DNA of 64,000 nt from JACZYA01 sp965247455 (GTDB taxonomy: Bacteria > Acidobacteriota > Terriglobia > Acidiferrales > 2-02-FULL-67-57), in the NCBI GenBank assembly GCA_965247455.1, contig CBDFHE010000018.1, positions 124,001 to 188,000 of the forward strand, given 5' to 3'. The notes under the pieces are model-generated. The model had not been told where the DNA came from, did not search any database, and worked only from the letters and a program-made list of their open reading frames with translations. Shown piece after piece: positions 48,213 through 54,572 of the stretch. Both the position numbers and the translations under genes were made by a program. Numbering within the stretch: the first letter of the stretch is position 1; every line of letters starts with the position of its first letter.

Positions 48213-48241
48213 GCTATACTACGCGTGTGTTTGCTTGCCAA
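48213..48241 (-). promoter_or_regulatory. predicted promoter of the endonuclease gene
   Basis: On the minus strand TTGGCA (48236-48241) and TATAGC (48213-48218) are 17 bases apart, about 70 bases before the ATG. It lies inside the flanking repeats, so the inserted unit carries its own promoter. Confidence 0.45.
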
Positions 48242-48280
48242 GCAATAGTCTCATTGGTTACAACATCCCTGCCGTCTTTG

Positions 48281-48317
48281 CTCTACCTGCCCGGCTTGCA
48301 GGAAGCAGACCTGCAAC
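48281..48317 (+). repeat. direct repeat, right copy of the M14 gene end
   Basis: CTCTACCTGCCCGGCTTG followed by CAGGAAGCAGACCTGCAAC copies 47131-47167. It reads LYLPGLQEADLQPPRP then stops at TAA (48329-48331), possibly the original end of the M14 gene. Confidence 0.6.
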
Positions 48318-48435
48318 CACCCCGACCGTAACCCCGCGTCACGCGCCGCCGCGCCCTCTGCGCCGCGACCCAGCACACCTTTTGTGCAGCGGTGCTAGAG
48401 GAACTCAACTGTGAAGGAGTGGCTAGGAAAGAAAA

Positions 48436-48698
48436 TGGAGCGAGCGGTAGGATTCGCCTGCCCTGAGCTTGTCCCGCCTACCCTGCCTGTCCCGAGTGCA
48501 AACGAGGGGAGCGAAGCCGAAGGGAGCAAAGTCGAGGGGCGTAGCCGAAGGAAACTCACAGAACTCAGCCGCAGTATCGCGTGCGAACAGGTGAAGAAAA
48601 GAAAAAAAGAAATGGAGCGAGCGAGGGGAGGAGTTTATCTCGAGTTCAGACGAGGGAAACCCACCACCCCAACCTTAGCGGTTCCTGTCAGAAGTTAA
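48436..48698 (-). repeat. degenerate copies of the tRNA-Gly 3' end
   Basis: TGGAGCGAGCG, the tRNA-Gly 3' end including CCA, recurs at 48436-48446 (followed by a T-arm-like GTAGGATTCG) and at 48613-48623. The second is followed, after an insert, by ACCCACCACCCCAACCTT (about 48659-48676), a near copy of the tRNA's T-arm/anticodon side. Between them are short repeats with GAAGCCGAAGG and GTAGCCGAAGG. Such copies are typical scars of integration at a tRNA gene. Confidence 0.55.
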
Positions 48699-48774
48699 TG
48701 GAGCGAGCGATGGGATTTGAACCCACGACCCCAACCTTGGCAAGGTTGTGCTCTACCAGCTGAGCTACGCTCGC
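48699..48774 (-). tRNA. tRNA-Gly (anticodon GCC)
   Basis: A full cloverleaf on the minus strand: acceptor GCGAGCG pairs with CGCTCGC, D arm GCTC/GAGC, anticodon arm CAACC-TTGCCAA-GGTTG giving GCC, T arm GTGGG-TTCAAAT-CCCAT, discriminator T and encoded CCA. It is preceded by a strong promoter. Copies of its 3' end lie just beyond its own 3' end. Confidence 0.96.
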
Positions 48775-48788
48775 TCCGAAGCAATTTT

Positions 48789-48818
48789 ATTCTACGCACA
48801 GCCGCGCAGGAGCGTCAA
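48789..48818 (-). promoter_or_regulatory. promoter of tRNA-Gly
   Basis: TTGACG (48813-48818) and TAGAAT (48789-48794) on the minus strand, spaced by 18 bases, 14 bases from the tRNA 5' end. Confidence 0.65.
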
Positions 48819-49086
48819 CCGCTCACCCTGGCTTCGGCGGTGCAGACGCAGTTTCGCCCGGCCCGCTTGGCTTCAACCAGGATGGCCGCGCTCATGTCCT
48901 GCGTCTCAGCCATGATTGGCCTGTGTCTGCTCCGAGAGATACTGCCAGTAATCTACCACGAACCCGCCGCCGCGCACCGCAACGCCCGACGAAATTCTTT
49001 TGACTTGTTTCGCAATTCCCGCCTACACTCCAGCAGTTTCAGCGGCCGCGCTGTAGGGTGGCCACCCGGCTCCGAGAGCGACAACG

Positions 49087-49410
49087 ATGAAATGCAAAGT
49101 CGGCGGCTGCGCCACTCTCCCCCCACCCGTCCTATACGAACAGCGACTTTGCTTGGAACACTACCTGGCCGACATTCATGACCGCACCCACGCCTTTGCG
49201 CGGCAGTTGAGCAACCAGGAAACCACCAAAGAGTTGGAGTCGGCCATCGTACAGTTCGTCGTACTATCAGCCGCCAAGATAGCCGTCATTGGCACCCAGA
49301 ACCCGCCGCAAGATCAACTGCTGCGAGGGAAGCTGCTGAACGCCATGCTGCTGCTGGCTGACCTGCGCGAGCGCGTCGAAAAGAACGAGAAAAAAGAAGA
49401 GGCACGCTAG
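49087..49410 (+). CDS. small hypothetical protein with Cys-rich N-terminus
   Basis: A 107-residue protein of unknown function. The start MKCKVGGCATL then LYEQRLCLEHYLADIHD has three cysteines and a histidine (C3, C8, C22, H25) that could bind zinc. The rest is helical, with a charged tail KNEKKEEAR. The ribosome site is weak (GAGAGCGACAACG before the ATG). It lies alone between the two tRNA genes. Confidence 0.65.
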   Translation: MKCKVGGCATLPPPVLYEQRLCLEHYLADIHDRTHAFARQLSNQETTKELESAIVQFVVLSAAKIAVIGTQNPPQDQLLRGKLLNAMLLLADLRERVEKNEKKEEAR

Positions 49411-49447
49411 CCCCTTCTTTGGCAAACGCAAAAAAGGGGGAACCTTA

Positions 49448-49648
49448 GGGGTGGCCTGCCCTCCAAAGCTCGTGCAACGCAAGCGGCCTGCAACCCGCAG
49501 CCCCTGCAGTGCAAACCAGCCCGCCATCCGTGGCCCCTTGCAGCGCAGAGGACATGCCATCAGCCGCCTTGGCAGCGTAGGATGGCTTGCCGTCCGTAAC
49601 CCACAAGGCGTAGGACGGCCTGCCAGCCGTAGCTCGCAGAGCGAAGGC
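49448..49648. repeat. degenerate tandem repeat of about 33 bp, hairpin-forming
   Basis: About six units run up to the tRNA-Ser 3' end. The clearest are 49575-49607 and 49608-49640, both starting GCGTAGGAYGGC with TGCCNNCCGTA next; earlier units (49509-49542, 49543-49574) are more divergent. Most units have partly self-complementary halves (GGATGGC/GCCGTCC). No coding role is visible. Confidence 0.55.
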
Positions 49649-49738
49649 TGGCGGAGCGGGTGGGATTCGAACCCACGGTACCTGTTAGGGTACACGGCAT
49701 TTCCAGTGCCGCCAGTTCAACCGCTCCTGCACCGCTCC
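49649..49738 (-). tRNA. tRNA-Ser (anticodon GGA)
   Basis: A 90-base class II tRNA on the minus strand with acceptor GGAGCGG/CCGCTCC, anticodon arm CGGCA-CTGGAAA-TGCCG giving GGA, a long variable arm (TACCCTAACAGGTA), T arm GTGGG-TTCGAAT-CCCAC and encoded CCA. A good promoter lies upstream. Confidence 0.96.
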
Positions 49739-49749
49739 GGCTAAAAATC

Positions 49750-49779
49750 ACCATAGCAGAGAGTCCCGTTTTGGTGCAA
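49750..49779 (-). promoter_or_regulatory. promoter of tRNA-Ser
   Basis: TTGCAC (49774-49779) and TATGGT (49750-49755) on the minus strand with an 18-base spacer, 11 bases from the tRNA 5' end. Confidence 0.55.
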
Positions 49780-49887
49780 GATTGCAAGGGAACCCAGGTA
49801 ACCTGTCCCGCACATTTTGCGTCCAATGCTTGCAGAGCGGGCGCGGGGGGAACGCACCCACACTGAAGTTCAGGAGAGAGAGACCGA

Positions 49888-50883
49888 ATGAAACTTTGCT
49901 CTTGGCTACTGGCCGGCACTCTGGCACTGGCGCTGCCCGTCGCGGCAACCGCCGACGTGCTGGTAGTTCTCAACAAATCCGACCACGAAGCTGCCCTGGT
50001 GGACCCTGCCACCTACGAGGTGCTTGCCAAATTGCCCACCGGCAAGGGCCCTCACGAAGCCGCCGCCTCGCCCGACGGTCGCTATGCCTACGTAGCCGAC
50101 TACGGCTCATTCGCTGTCTTCCGTCAAGGTCAGCAACAGTCTCGGCAAGGCAGCACCATCACCGTCCTTGACCTCAAGCAACGCGCCGTCAAAACCACTT
50201 TTACCCTCGACTCCTACAGCCGACCCCACGGCATCTGGGTCAGCCGCGACGGCTCGCGCCTGTGGGTGACGTGCGAAGCTCAGCAGTCGGTACTGGAACT
50301 CGACACCGCCAGCGGCGAGATTCTCAAAGCCTGGAAAACCAATCAGCAGGTCAGCCACATGGTCGTGCCTACGCCGGACGAGCGCAAGCTCTACGTCGCC
50401 AACCTCGGCTCCGGCAGCGTCACCGTCATCGAGCGCGCCACCGGCAAGGTCAAGAGCATCCCCACCGGCGCCGGGGCGGAAGGCATCGACGTCTCGCCCG
50501 ACGGGCGCGAAGTTTGGGTGTCCAACCGCGCAACCAACACCGTCTCGGTCATTGACGTCGCCAGCGACCGCGTGCTGGCCACCTTCGAAAGCGGCGGCCG
50601 GATGCCCATCCGAGTCAAGTTCACTCCCGACGGCAAACAGGTCTGGGTCTCCAACGCCCGCAGCAACAGCGTCAGCGTCTTCGACGCCGCCACCCGGCAA
50701 CTGCTGGGGAAGGTAGATGTCGGCGTCGTCCCCGTCGGAATCCTGATGACGCCGGACGGCCGGCGCGCCTTCGTTGCCAATACCAACTCCAACCAACTGA
50801 CGGTCATCGACGTGCCCGCACGCAAGGTGCTCCGCACCTTCACCACCGGCACCGAACCCGACGGCATGGCCTGGGCGCAGTAG
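49888..50883 (+). CDS. exported YVTN/YncE-type beta-propeller protein
   Basis: A 331-residue exported protein: signal peptide (LLAGTLALALPVAATA) followed by seven YVTN-like repeats of about 42 residues, such as SPDGRYAYVADYG, TPDERKLYVANLGSGSVTVI, SPDGREVWVSNRATNTVSVI and TPDGRRAFVANTNSNQLTVI. The family forms seven-bladed propellers in the periplasm or on the surface; ligands are often unknown and some are quinoprotein-like accessory proteins. AGGAGAGAG precedes the ATG. No partner gene is evident. Confidence 0.88.
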   Translation: MKLCSWLLAGTLALALPVAATADVLVVLNKSDHEAALVDPATYEVLAKLPTGKGPHEAAASPDGRYAYVADYGSFAVFRQGQQQSRQGSTITVLDLKQRAVKTTFTLDSYSRPHGIWVSRDGSRLWVTCEAQQSVLELDTASGEILKAWKTNQQVSHMVVPTPDERKLYVANLGSGSVTVIERATGKVKSIPTGAGAEGIDVSPDGREVWVSNRATNTVSVIDVASDRVLATFESGGRMPIRVKFTPDGKQVWVSNARSNSVSVFDAATRQLLGKVDVGVVPVGILMTPDGRRAFVANTNSNQLTVIDVPARKVLRTFTTGTEPDGMAWAQ

Positions 50884-51017
50884 CTTGCACTCAAACTGTG
50901 CGGAACTCGCGTTCCTGCCTCCACATAGCTAGAGGCAGAATGTCAGTTTGGAAGAGGTGCTCCGCACCCGCTTTTCTCCGGCTCACTGCGCAGCCGCTCG
51001 GCTGGCACCGCCGCTGG

Positions 51018-51046
51018 TTGCGACCCCACTGACCGCGTGCTAACAT
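51018..51046 (+). promoter_or_regulatory. predicted promoter of the SRP RNA
   Basis: TTGCGA (51018-51023) and TAACAT (51041-51046) with a 17-base spacer, ending 10 bases before the RNA's predicted 5' end. A partial GGAAGAGGTGCTCCGCACC repeat lies at 50950-50968 upstream. Confidence 0.55.
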
Positions 51047-51056
51047 GCCGCTTCGG

Positions 51057-51164
51057 ATCAGACTTCGGGCTCTGTGCAACGAAACCCCGTGAACTCCGCC
51101 AGGTCCGGAAGGAAGCAACGGTAGCGGGTCCTTTCCGTGTGCCGCAGAGGACCCGGGGTCTGGT
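51057..51164 (+). ncRNA. ffs: signal recognition particle RNA, small bacterial (4.5S) type
   Basis: The core CCAGGTCCGGAAGGAAGCA with the GGAA tetraloop and the opposite strand GTGTGCCGC of the conserved SRP RNA hairpin are present, and the ends ATCAGACTTCGGG and CCCGGGGTCTGGT pair with G-U pairs. It binds Ffh to target membrane proteins. The position just before dnaX is common in bacteria. Ends are estimated from base pairing. Confidence 0.93.
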
Positions 51165-51198
51165 CCCTTCTTAGGAGGCGGGGGTCCAACCGAACCGA

Positions 51199-52842
51199 AT
51201 GACCTACCAGGCCATCGCTCGCAAGTATCGCCCGCAAACCTTCGAAGAGGTCATCGGCCAGGAACCCATCGTCCGCACGCTGACCAACGCCATCGAAAAA
51301 GACCAGGTCGCGCACGCCTACATCTTTTCCGGCACGCGCGGCGTCGGCAAAACCACCACCGCCCGCATCCTGGCCAAAGCGCTGAACTGCCAGCAGGGGC
51401 CTACCACCATCCCCTGCGGCCAGTGCCCCGCCTGCACAGAGATTGCCGCCACCACCGCAGTGGACGTGATCGAGATTGACGCCGCCTCCAACCGCGGCAT
51501 TGACGAAATCCGCGAGCTGCGCGAAAACGTCCGCTACCTGCCGGCACGCGACCGCTTCAAGGTCTTCATCATTGACGAAGCCCACATGCTCACCAACGAG
51601 GCCTTCAACGCCTTGTTGAAGACTCTGGAAGAACCGCCCGCGCGGGTGCTTTTCATCCTGGCCACCACCGAACCCCACAAAATTCCCTCCACCATTCACT
51701 CCCGCTGCCAGAGCTTCCACTTCCGCAGCATCGGCTTCCAGGAAATCCTCGACGTGCTCGCCCGCGTCGCCAAAACGGAAAAGGCCGAAGTCGAAAAAGA
51801 AGCCCTGGCGGTGATGGCCCGCGCCGCCGAAGGCAGCCTGCGCGACTCGCTCTCGATTCTGGATCAGGTGCTCGCTTACTGCGGCACACAGGTCTCGGCC
51901 GACGCTGTGCGCGAGTTGTTGGGTGTGGTCAGCCGTGACGTGCTGGAAGCATTGGTTGCCGCTATCCGTGAGCAATCTTCCGAAAAAGTCCTCAGCTTGG
52001 TGGACGCGCTGGTATGCGACGGCCACAACTTGCAGCACTTTTGCCGGGAAGCCCTGCGCCACATCCGCAACCTCCTGGTGGTCCGCATCGGCGGCAGCGC
52101 CGCTGAGCTGGCGGAAGCGACCGGAGAGGAGCGGGAAAAACTAGCAGCCGCCGCTCGAGAGTTCGGCGAAGAAGACCTGCTGCGCCTCTTCAACACACTG
52201 CTCTACACCTATCGCGAACTGCACCAAGCGCCGCAGCCGCGCCTGCATCTCGAACTCGGCCTGCTCAAGCTGGTCCAGGCCCAGCGGCTGGTGCCGCTGG
52301 AAGAGGCTCTGGCCGGACTGGCCGGCAACCCAGCCCCGCCCGCGTCAGCAACCCCGGTTCGCACTTCCACCGCCGAACGCCCTCAAGCAGCCCCATCGGC
52401 CCCCCGTCTCCGCAGCGAAACTGCACCCGCGCGAATTCCTAAGCCGGCAGCGCCGAATCTGGCCGGAATCGAGTCGTCCACGGTCAACACCATCAAAACG
52501 GCGGTCTACGACCGCTCCAAACTTCTGGGCACCTTCGTGGACAGTGTTGACCGCTGGGAAAGCCGCGACGATACCTTGCAGCTCTGGTTCACCCCGGAAA
52601 ACCGCTCTTTGCCCGAGATGCTGGACAAGCAGCAAAAAGGTCAATTGGAGAAAATTATCTCGGAGGTATTGGGGCGCTCCGTCCGGGTCTATGCTAAGGT
52701 CGGTACAACGGACCGCGCCCCCGCCGCCGTCAGTGACAAACTCCCGGAGGTGCAGGAGTTGCTCAAGCGCTTCGGCGGGCATTTGCGCACCGCCGCCGAA
52801 TTGCCGCGCGTTCCCACGCGCCGCGGAAGCGAGAAGATGTGA
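51199..52842 (+). CDS. dnaX: DNA polymerase III subunits gamma/tau
   Basis: DnaX is the clamp-loader ATPase of the replisome. The 547-residue protein starts MTYQAIARKYRPQTFEEVIG and has Walker A GTRGVGKTTTAR near 44, zinc cysteines in NCQQGPTTIPCGQCPACTE, Walker B IIDEAHML near 117 and sensor HSRCQSFHF near 165. After residue 360 comes a Pro/Ala-rich linker and a tau-like C-terminal domain. AGGAGG lies 21 bases before the ATG, too far for a normal ribosome site. I see no A-AAA-AAG slippery site for a short gamma form. Confidence 0.95.
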   Translation: MTYQAIARKYRPQTFEEVIGQEPIVRTLTNAIEKDQVAHAYIFSGTRGVGKTTTARILAKALNCQQGPTTIPCGQCPACTEIAATTAVDVIEIDAASNRGIDEIRELRENVRYLPARDRFKVFIIDEAHMLTNEAFNALLKTLEEPPARVLFILATTEPHKIPSTIHSRCQSFHFRSIGFQEILDVLARVAKTEKAEVEKEALAVMARAAEGSLRDSLSILDQVLAYCGTQVSADAVRELLGVVSRDVLEALVAAIREQSSEKVLSLVDALVCDGHNLQHFCREALRHIRNLLVVRIGGSAAELAEATGEEREKLAAAAREFGEEDLLRLFNTLLYTYRELHQAPQPRLHLELGLLKLVQAQRLVPLEEALAGLAGNPAPPASATPVRTSTAERPQAAPSAPRLRSETAPARIPKPAAPNLAGIESSTVNTIKTAVYDRSKLLGTFVDSVDRWESRDDTLQLWFTPENRSLPEMLDKQQKGQLEKIISEVLGRSVRVYAKVGTTDRAPAAVSDKLPEVQELLKRFGGHLRTAAELPRVPTRRGSEKM

Positions 52843-52844
52843 CG

Positions 52845-53156
52845 ATGCCCAACTTCCAACAAATGCTCGGCCAGGTCAAGCAAATGCAGGAGCAACTCCA
52901 GCAACGCCTGGAGCAAATCAGCGTGGAAGCCTCCGCCGGCGGCGGCATGGTCACGGTCACCATGAACGGCCACAAACATCTGACTACGGTTCGGATTGAC
53001 CCGGAAGCGCTGACCGAGGCAGATCGGGAGATGCTGCAAGACCTCGTCCTGGCGGCGGTCAATGAAGCTCACCGCCGCGTGGACGAAGAGTTGAAGCAAC
53101 AACTCAGCGACCTCACCGGGGGGCTCAACCTGCCCAAGATTCCCGGTCTGTTCTAG
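52845..53156 (+). CDS. YbaB/EbfC-family nucleoid-associated protein
   Basis: A 103-residue DNA-binding protein of the YbaB family, which forms a tweezer-like dimer on DNA. The start MPNFQQMLGQVKQMQEQLQQ and the motif GGGMVTVTMNGHKHLTTVRI are typical, as is the C-terminal helix and tail LNLPKIPGLF. GTG at 52839, overlapping the dnaX stop, is an alternative start. It lies in the standard dnaX-ybaB-recR order. Confidence 0.93.
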   Translation: MPNFQQMLGQVKQMQEQLQQRLEQISVEASAGGGMVTVTMNGHKHLTTVRIDPEALTEADREMLQDLVLAAVNEAHRRVDEELKQQLSDLTGGLNLPKIPGLF

Positions 53157-53167
53157 ACCACCCGACA

Positions 53168-53767
53168 ATGAAGGAACTCGCCCCACCCATCGCCCGCCTG
53201 ATTGACGAGCTGCAACGCCTGCCCGGCGTCGGCCGCAAGTCCGCCCAGCGTCTTGCTTTCCACCTGCTGCGCCAGCCGACCGCCGAGGCCGAGCGCCTGG
53301 CGCAAGCCATCCTCAATGCCAAGCAGAACCTCCGCACCTGTTCAGTTTGCCACAACATTACGGAACAAGACCCGTGCGGCTTCTGCGCCTCCTCCACCCG
53401 CAACCACAAGCAGATTTGCGTGGTCGAGTCGGCGCAGGACATTCTGAACGTCGAGCGCACACGCAGCTACCAGGGCCTCTACCACGTGCTGGGCGGCGTG
53501 CTTTCGCCCCTGCAAGGCACGGGGCCGGACCAGCTCAACATCAAAAGCCTGCTGGAACGCCTCAAGGGCGATCCGGTGGAGGAGATCATCGTCGCCACCA
53601 ACCCCAACGCCGAGGGCGAAGCCACCGCCCTCTACCTCTCCAAGCTGATCAAGCCGCTGGGGATTCGCATCACCCGGCTGGCCATGGGTCTGCCGGCCGG
53701 CGGTGAGCTCGAATACGCCGACCAAATCACCATGACCCGCGCTCTGGAAGGCCGGCGCGAACTCTGA
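53168..53767 (+). CDS. recR: recombination protein RecR
   Basis: RecR works with RecO (and RecF) to load RecA at gapped DNA. The 199-residue protein has the helix-hairpin-helix start LQRLPGVGRKSAQRLAFHLL, the zinc finger CSVCHNITEQDPCGFCAS (57-74) and the Toprim domain beginning ICVVESAQDILNVERT, with GELEYADQITMTRALEGR at the end. It follows ybaB by 11 bases. Confidence 0.96.
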   Translation: MKELAPPIARLIDELQRLPGVGRKSAQRLAFHLLRQPTAEAERLAQAILNAKQNLRTCSVCHNITEQDPCGFCASSTRNHKQICVVESAQDILNVERTRSYQGLYHVLGGVLSPLQGTGPDQLNIKSLLERLKGDPVEEIIVATNPNAEGEATALYLSKLIKPLGIRITRLAMGLPAGGELEYADQITMTRALEGRREL

Positions 53768-53790
53768 TCGCCCATCCCGCTTTCTCTGTC

Positions 53791-53796
53791 TATAAT
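53791..53796 (+). promoter_or_regulatory. TATAAT -10 box directly before an ATG
   Basis: A perfect TATAAT lies seven bases before the ATG at 53804, so any transcript from it would be leaderless. No good -35 is seen. Confidence 0.4.
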
Positions 53797-53803
53797 CGAC
53801 GCC

Positions 53804-54475
53804 ATGGCCAACTACGCCTTTCTCAGCCTTTGGTTCGACGACTTCACCATCCAGAAAGGAACGCACCACCTGGAAGCGCTGTTGACTCTCTTCCCGCTAT
53901 CCGCTGCCCGGCGCGACTTCCGGCTGCTCATCCGCAGCCTCGACACCACCCAGCAATCTACCCTGGAGCGGGACCTGCTCGCCACGCCCCCGGCGGTGCG
54001 CGAGTTGGCCGAGCAGTTCCTCCACCAGGACACTTCCTACGAAGTCTCTGCCCACTGGGACCTCTGGCACGCGCACACGGTCGCCGGCCCCTCCCTGGAA
54101 TGGAACCAAACGCCTTCCCGCGTTGAGCTGCTCTTGCAGGGCGAGCAGTTCGACCAGGGCCGCTACCGCGAAACCGGCCACGTGCTCCTCAGCCTCGGCT
54201 TCGAACACCTCTACACCGGCCACGCCGACGTCCTCAGCGGGGCTGAGGTTCGCCCGGAAGATTTCACCAACCGCGCCGAGCACGAGTTCATCTTCGCCTT
54301 GCAGGAACCGCAAGCCCTGGAAACCTATCGGCGCCACACCCGCGAGAACACCCGCCGCCTTTACTCCTACATCCGACAAATGGAAAAGAGTCTTCCGACT
54401 AAAGAACGGCGCCTGTGGTCGGAAGGCGAAACCGATTTCGCCCGCCGCACGGAACAAATCATGGCCGACTCCTGA
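53804..54475 (+). CDS. conserved-looking protein of unknown function
   Basis: A 223-residue soluble protein with many aromatic and charged residues: MANYAFLSLWFDDFTIQKG, VSAHWDLWHAHTVAGPSLEW, and YTGHADVLSGAEVRPEDF. The C-terminal third is helical and charged. I do not recognise it. The strong compositional signature of real coding and the TATAAT box support the gene. It sits between recR and an ABC exporter, so it might be a separate unit. Confidence 0.72.
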   Translation: MANYAFLSLWFDDFTIQKGTHHLEALLTLFPLSAARRDFRLLIRSLDTTQQSTLERDLLATPPAVRELAEQFLHQDTSYEVSAHWDLWHAHTVAGPSLEWNQTPSRVELLLQGEQFDQGRYRETGHVLLSLGFEHLYTGHADVLSGAEVRPEDFTNRAEHEFIFALQEPQALETYRRHTRENTRRLYSYIRQMEKSLPTKERRLWSEGETDFARRTEQIMADS

Positions 54476-54572
54476 CGACGCTGCCTTCTCTCCGGGACCC
54501 CGCCCGTAGCCAAACGACAACCTCGCCCATATAATGGTTTTTTGCCCCCTGCGGGCACCGACACGACCCGAA

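Noticed and set aside
48134..48331. Short plus-strand gene ending LYLPGLQEADLQ
   Set aside because: Only its end resembles protein (the copied M14 terminus); the rest is the endonuclease promoter region in reverse.
49448..49648. CRISPR array
   Set aside because: Units are contiguous with no unique spacers, and no cas gene is in the window.
52630..52645. Possible programmed frameshift in dnaX (GCAAAAAGG)
   Set aside because: In frame it reads CAG CAA AAA GGT, which is not the X-XXY-YYZ slippery pattern; no stem-loop or early stop fits.
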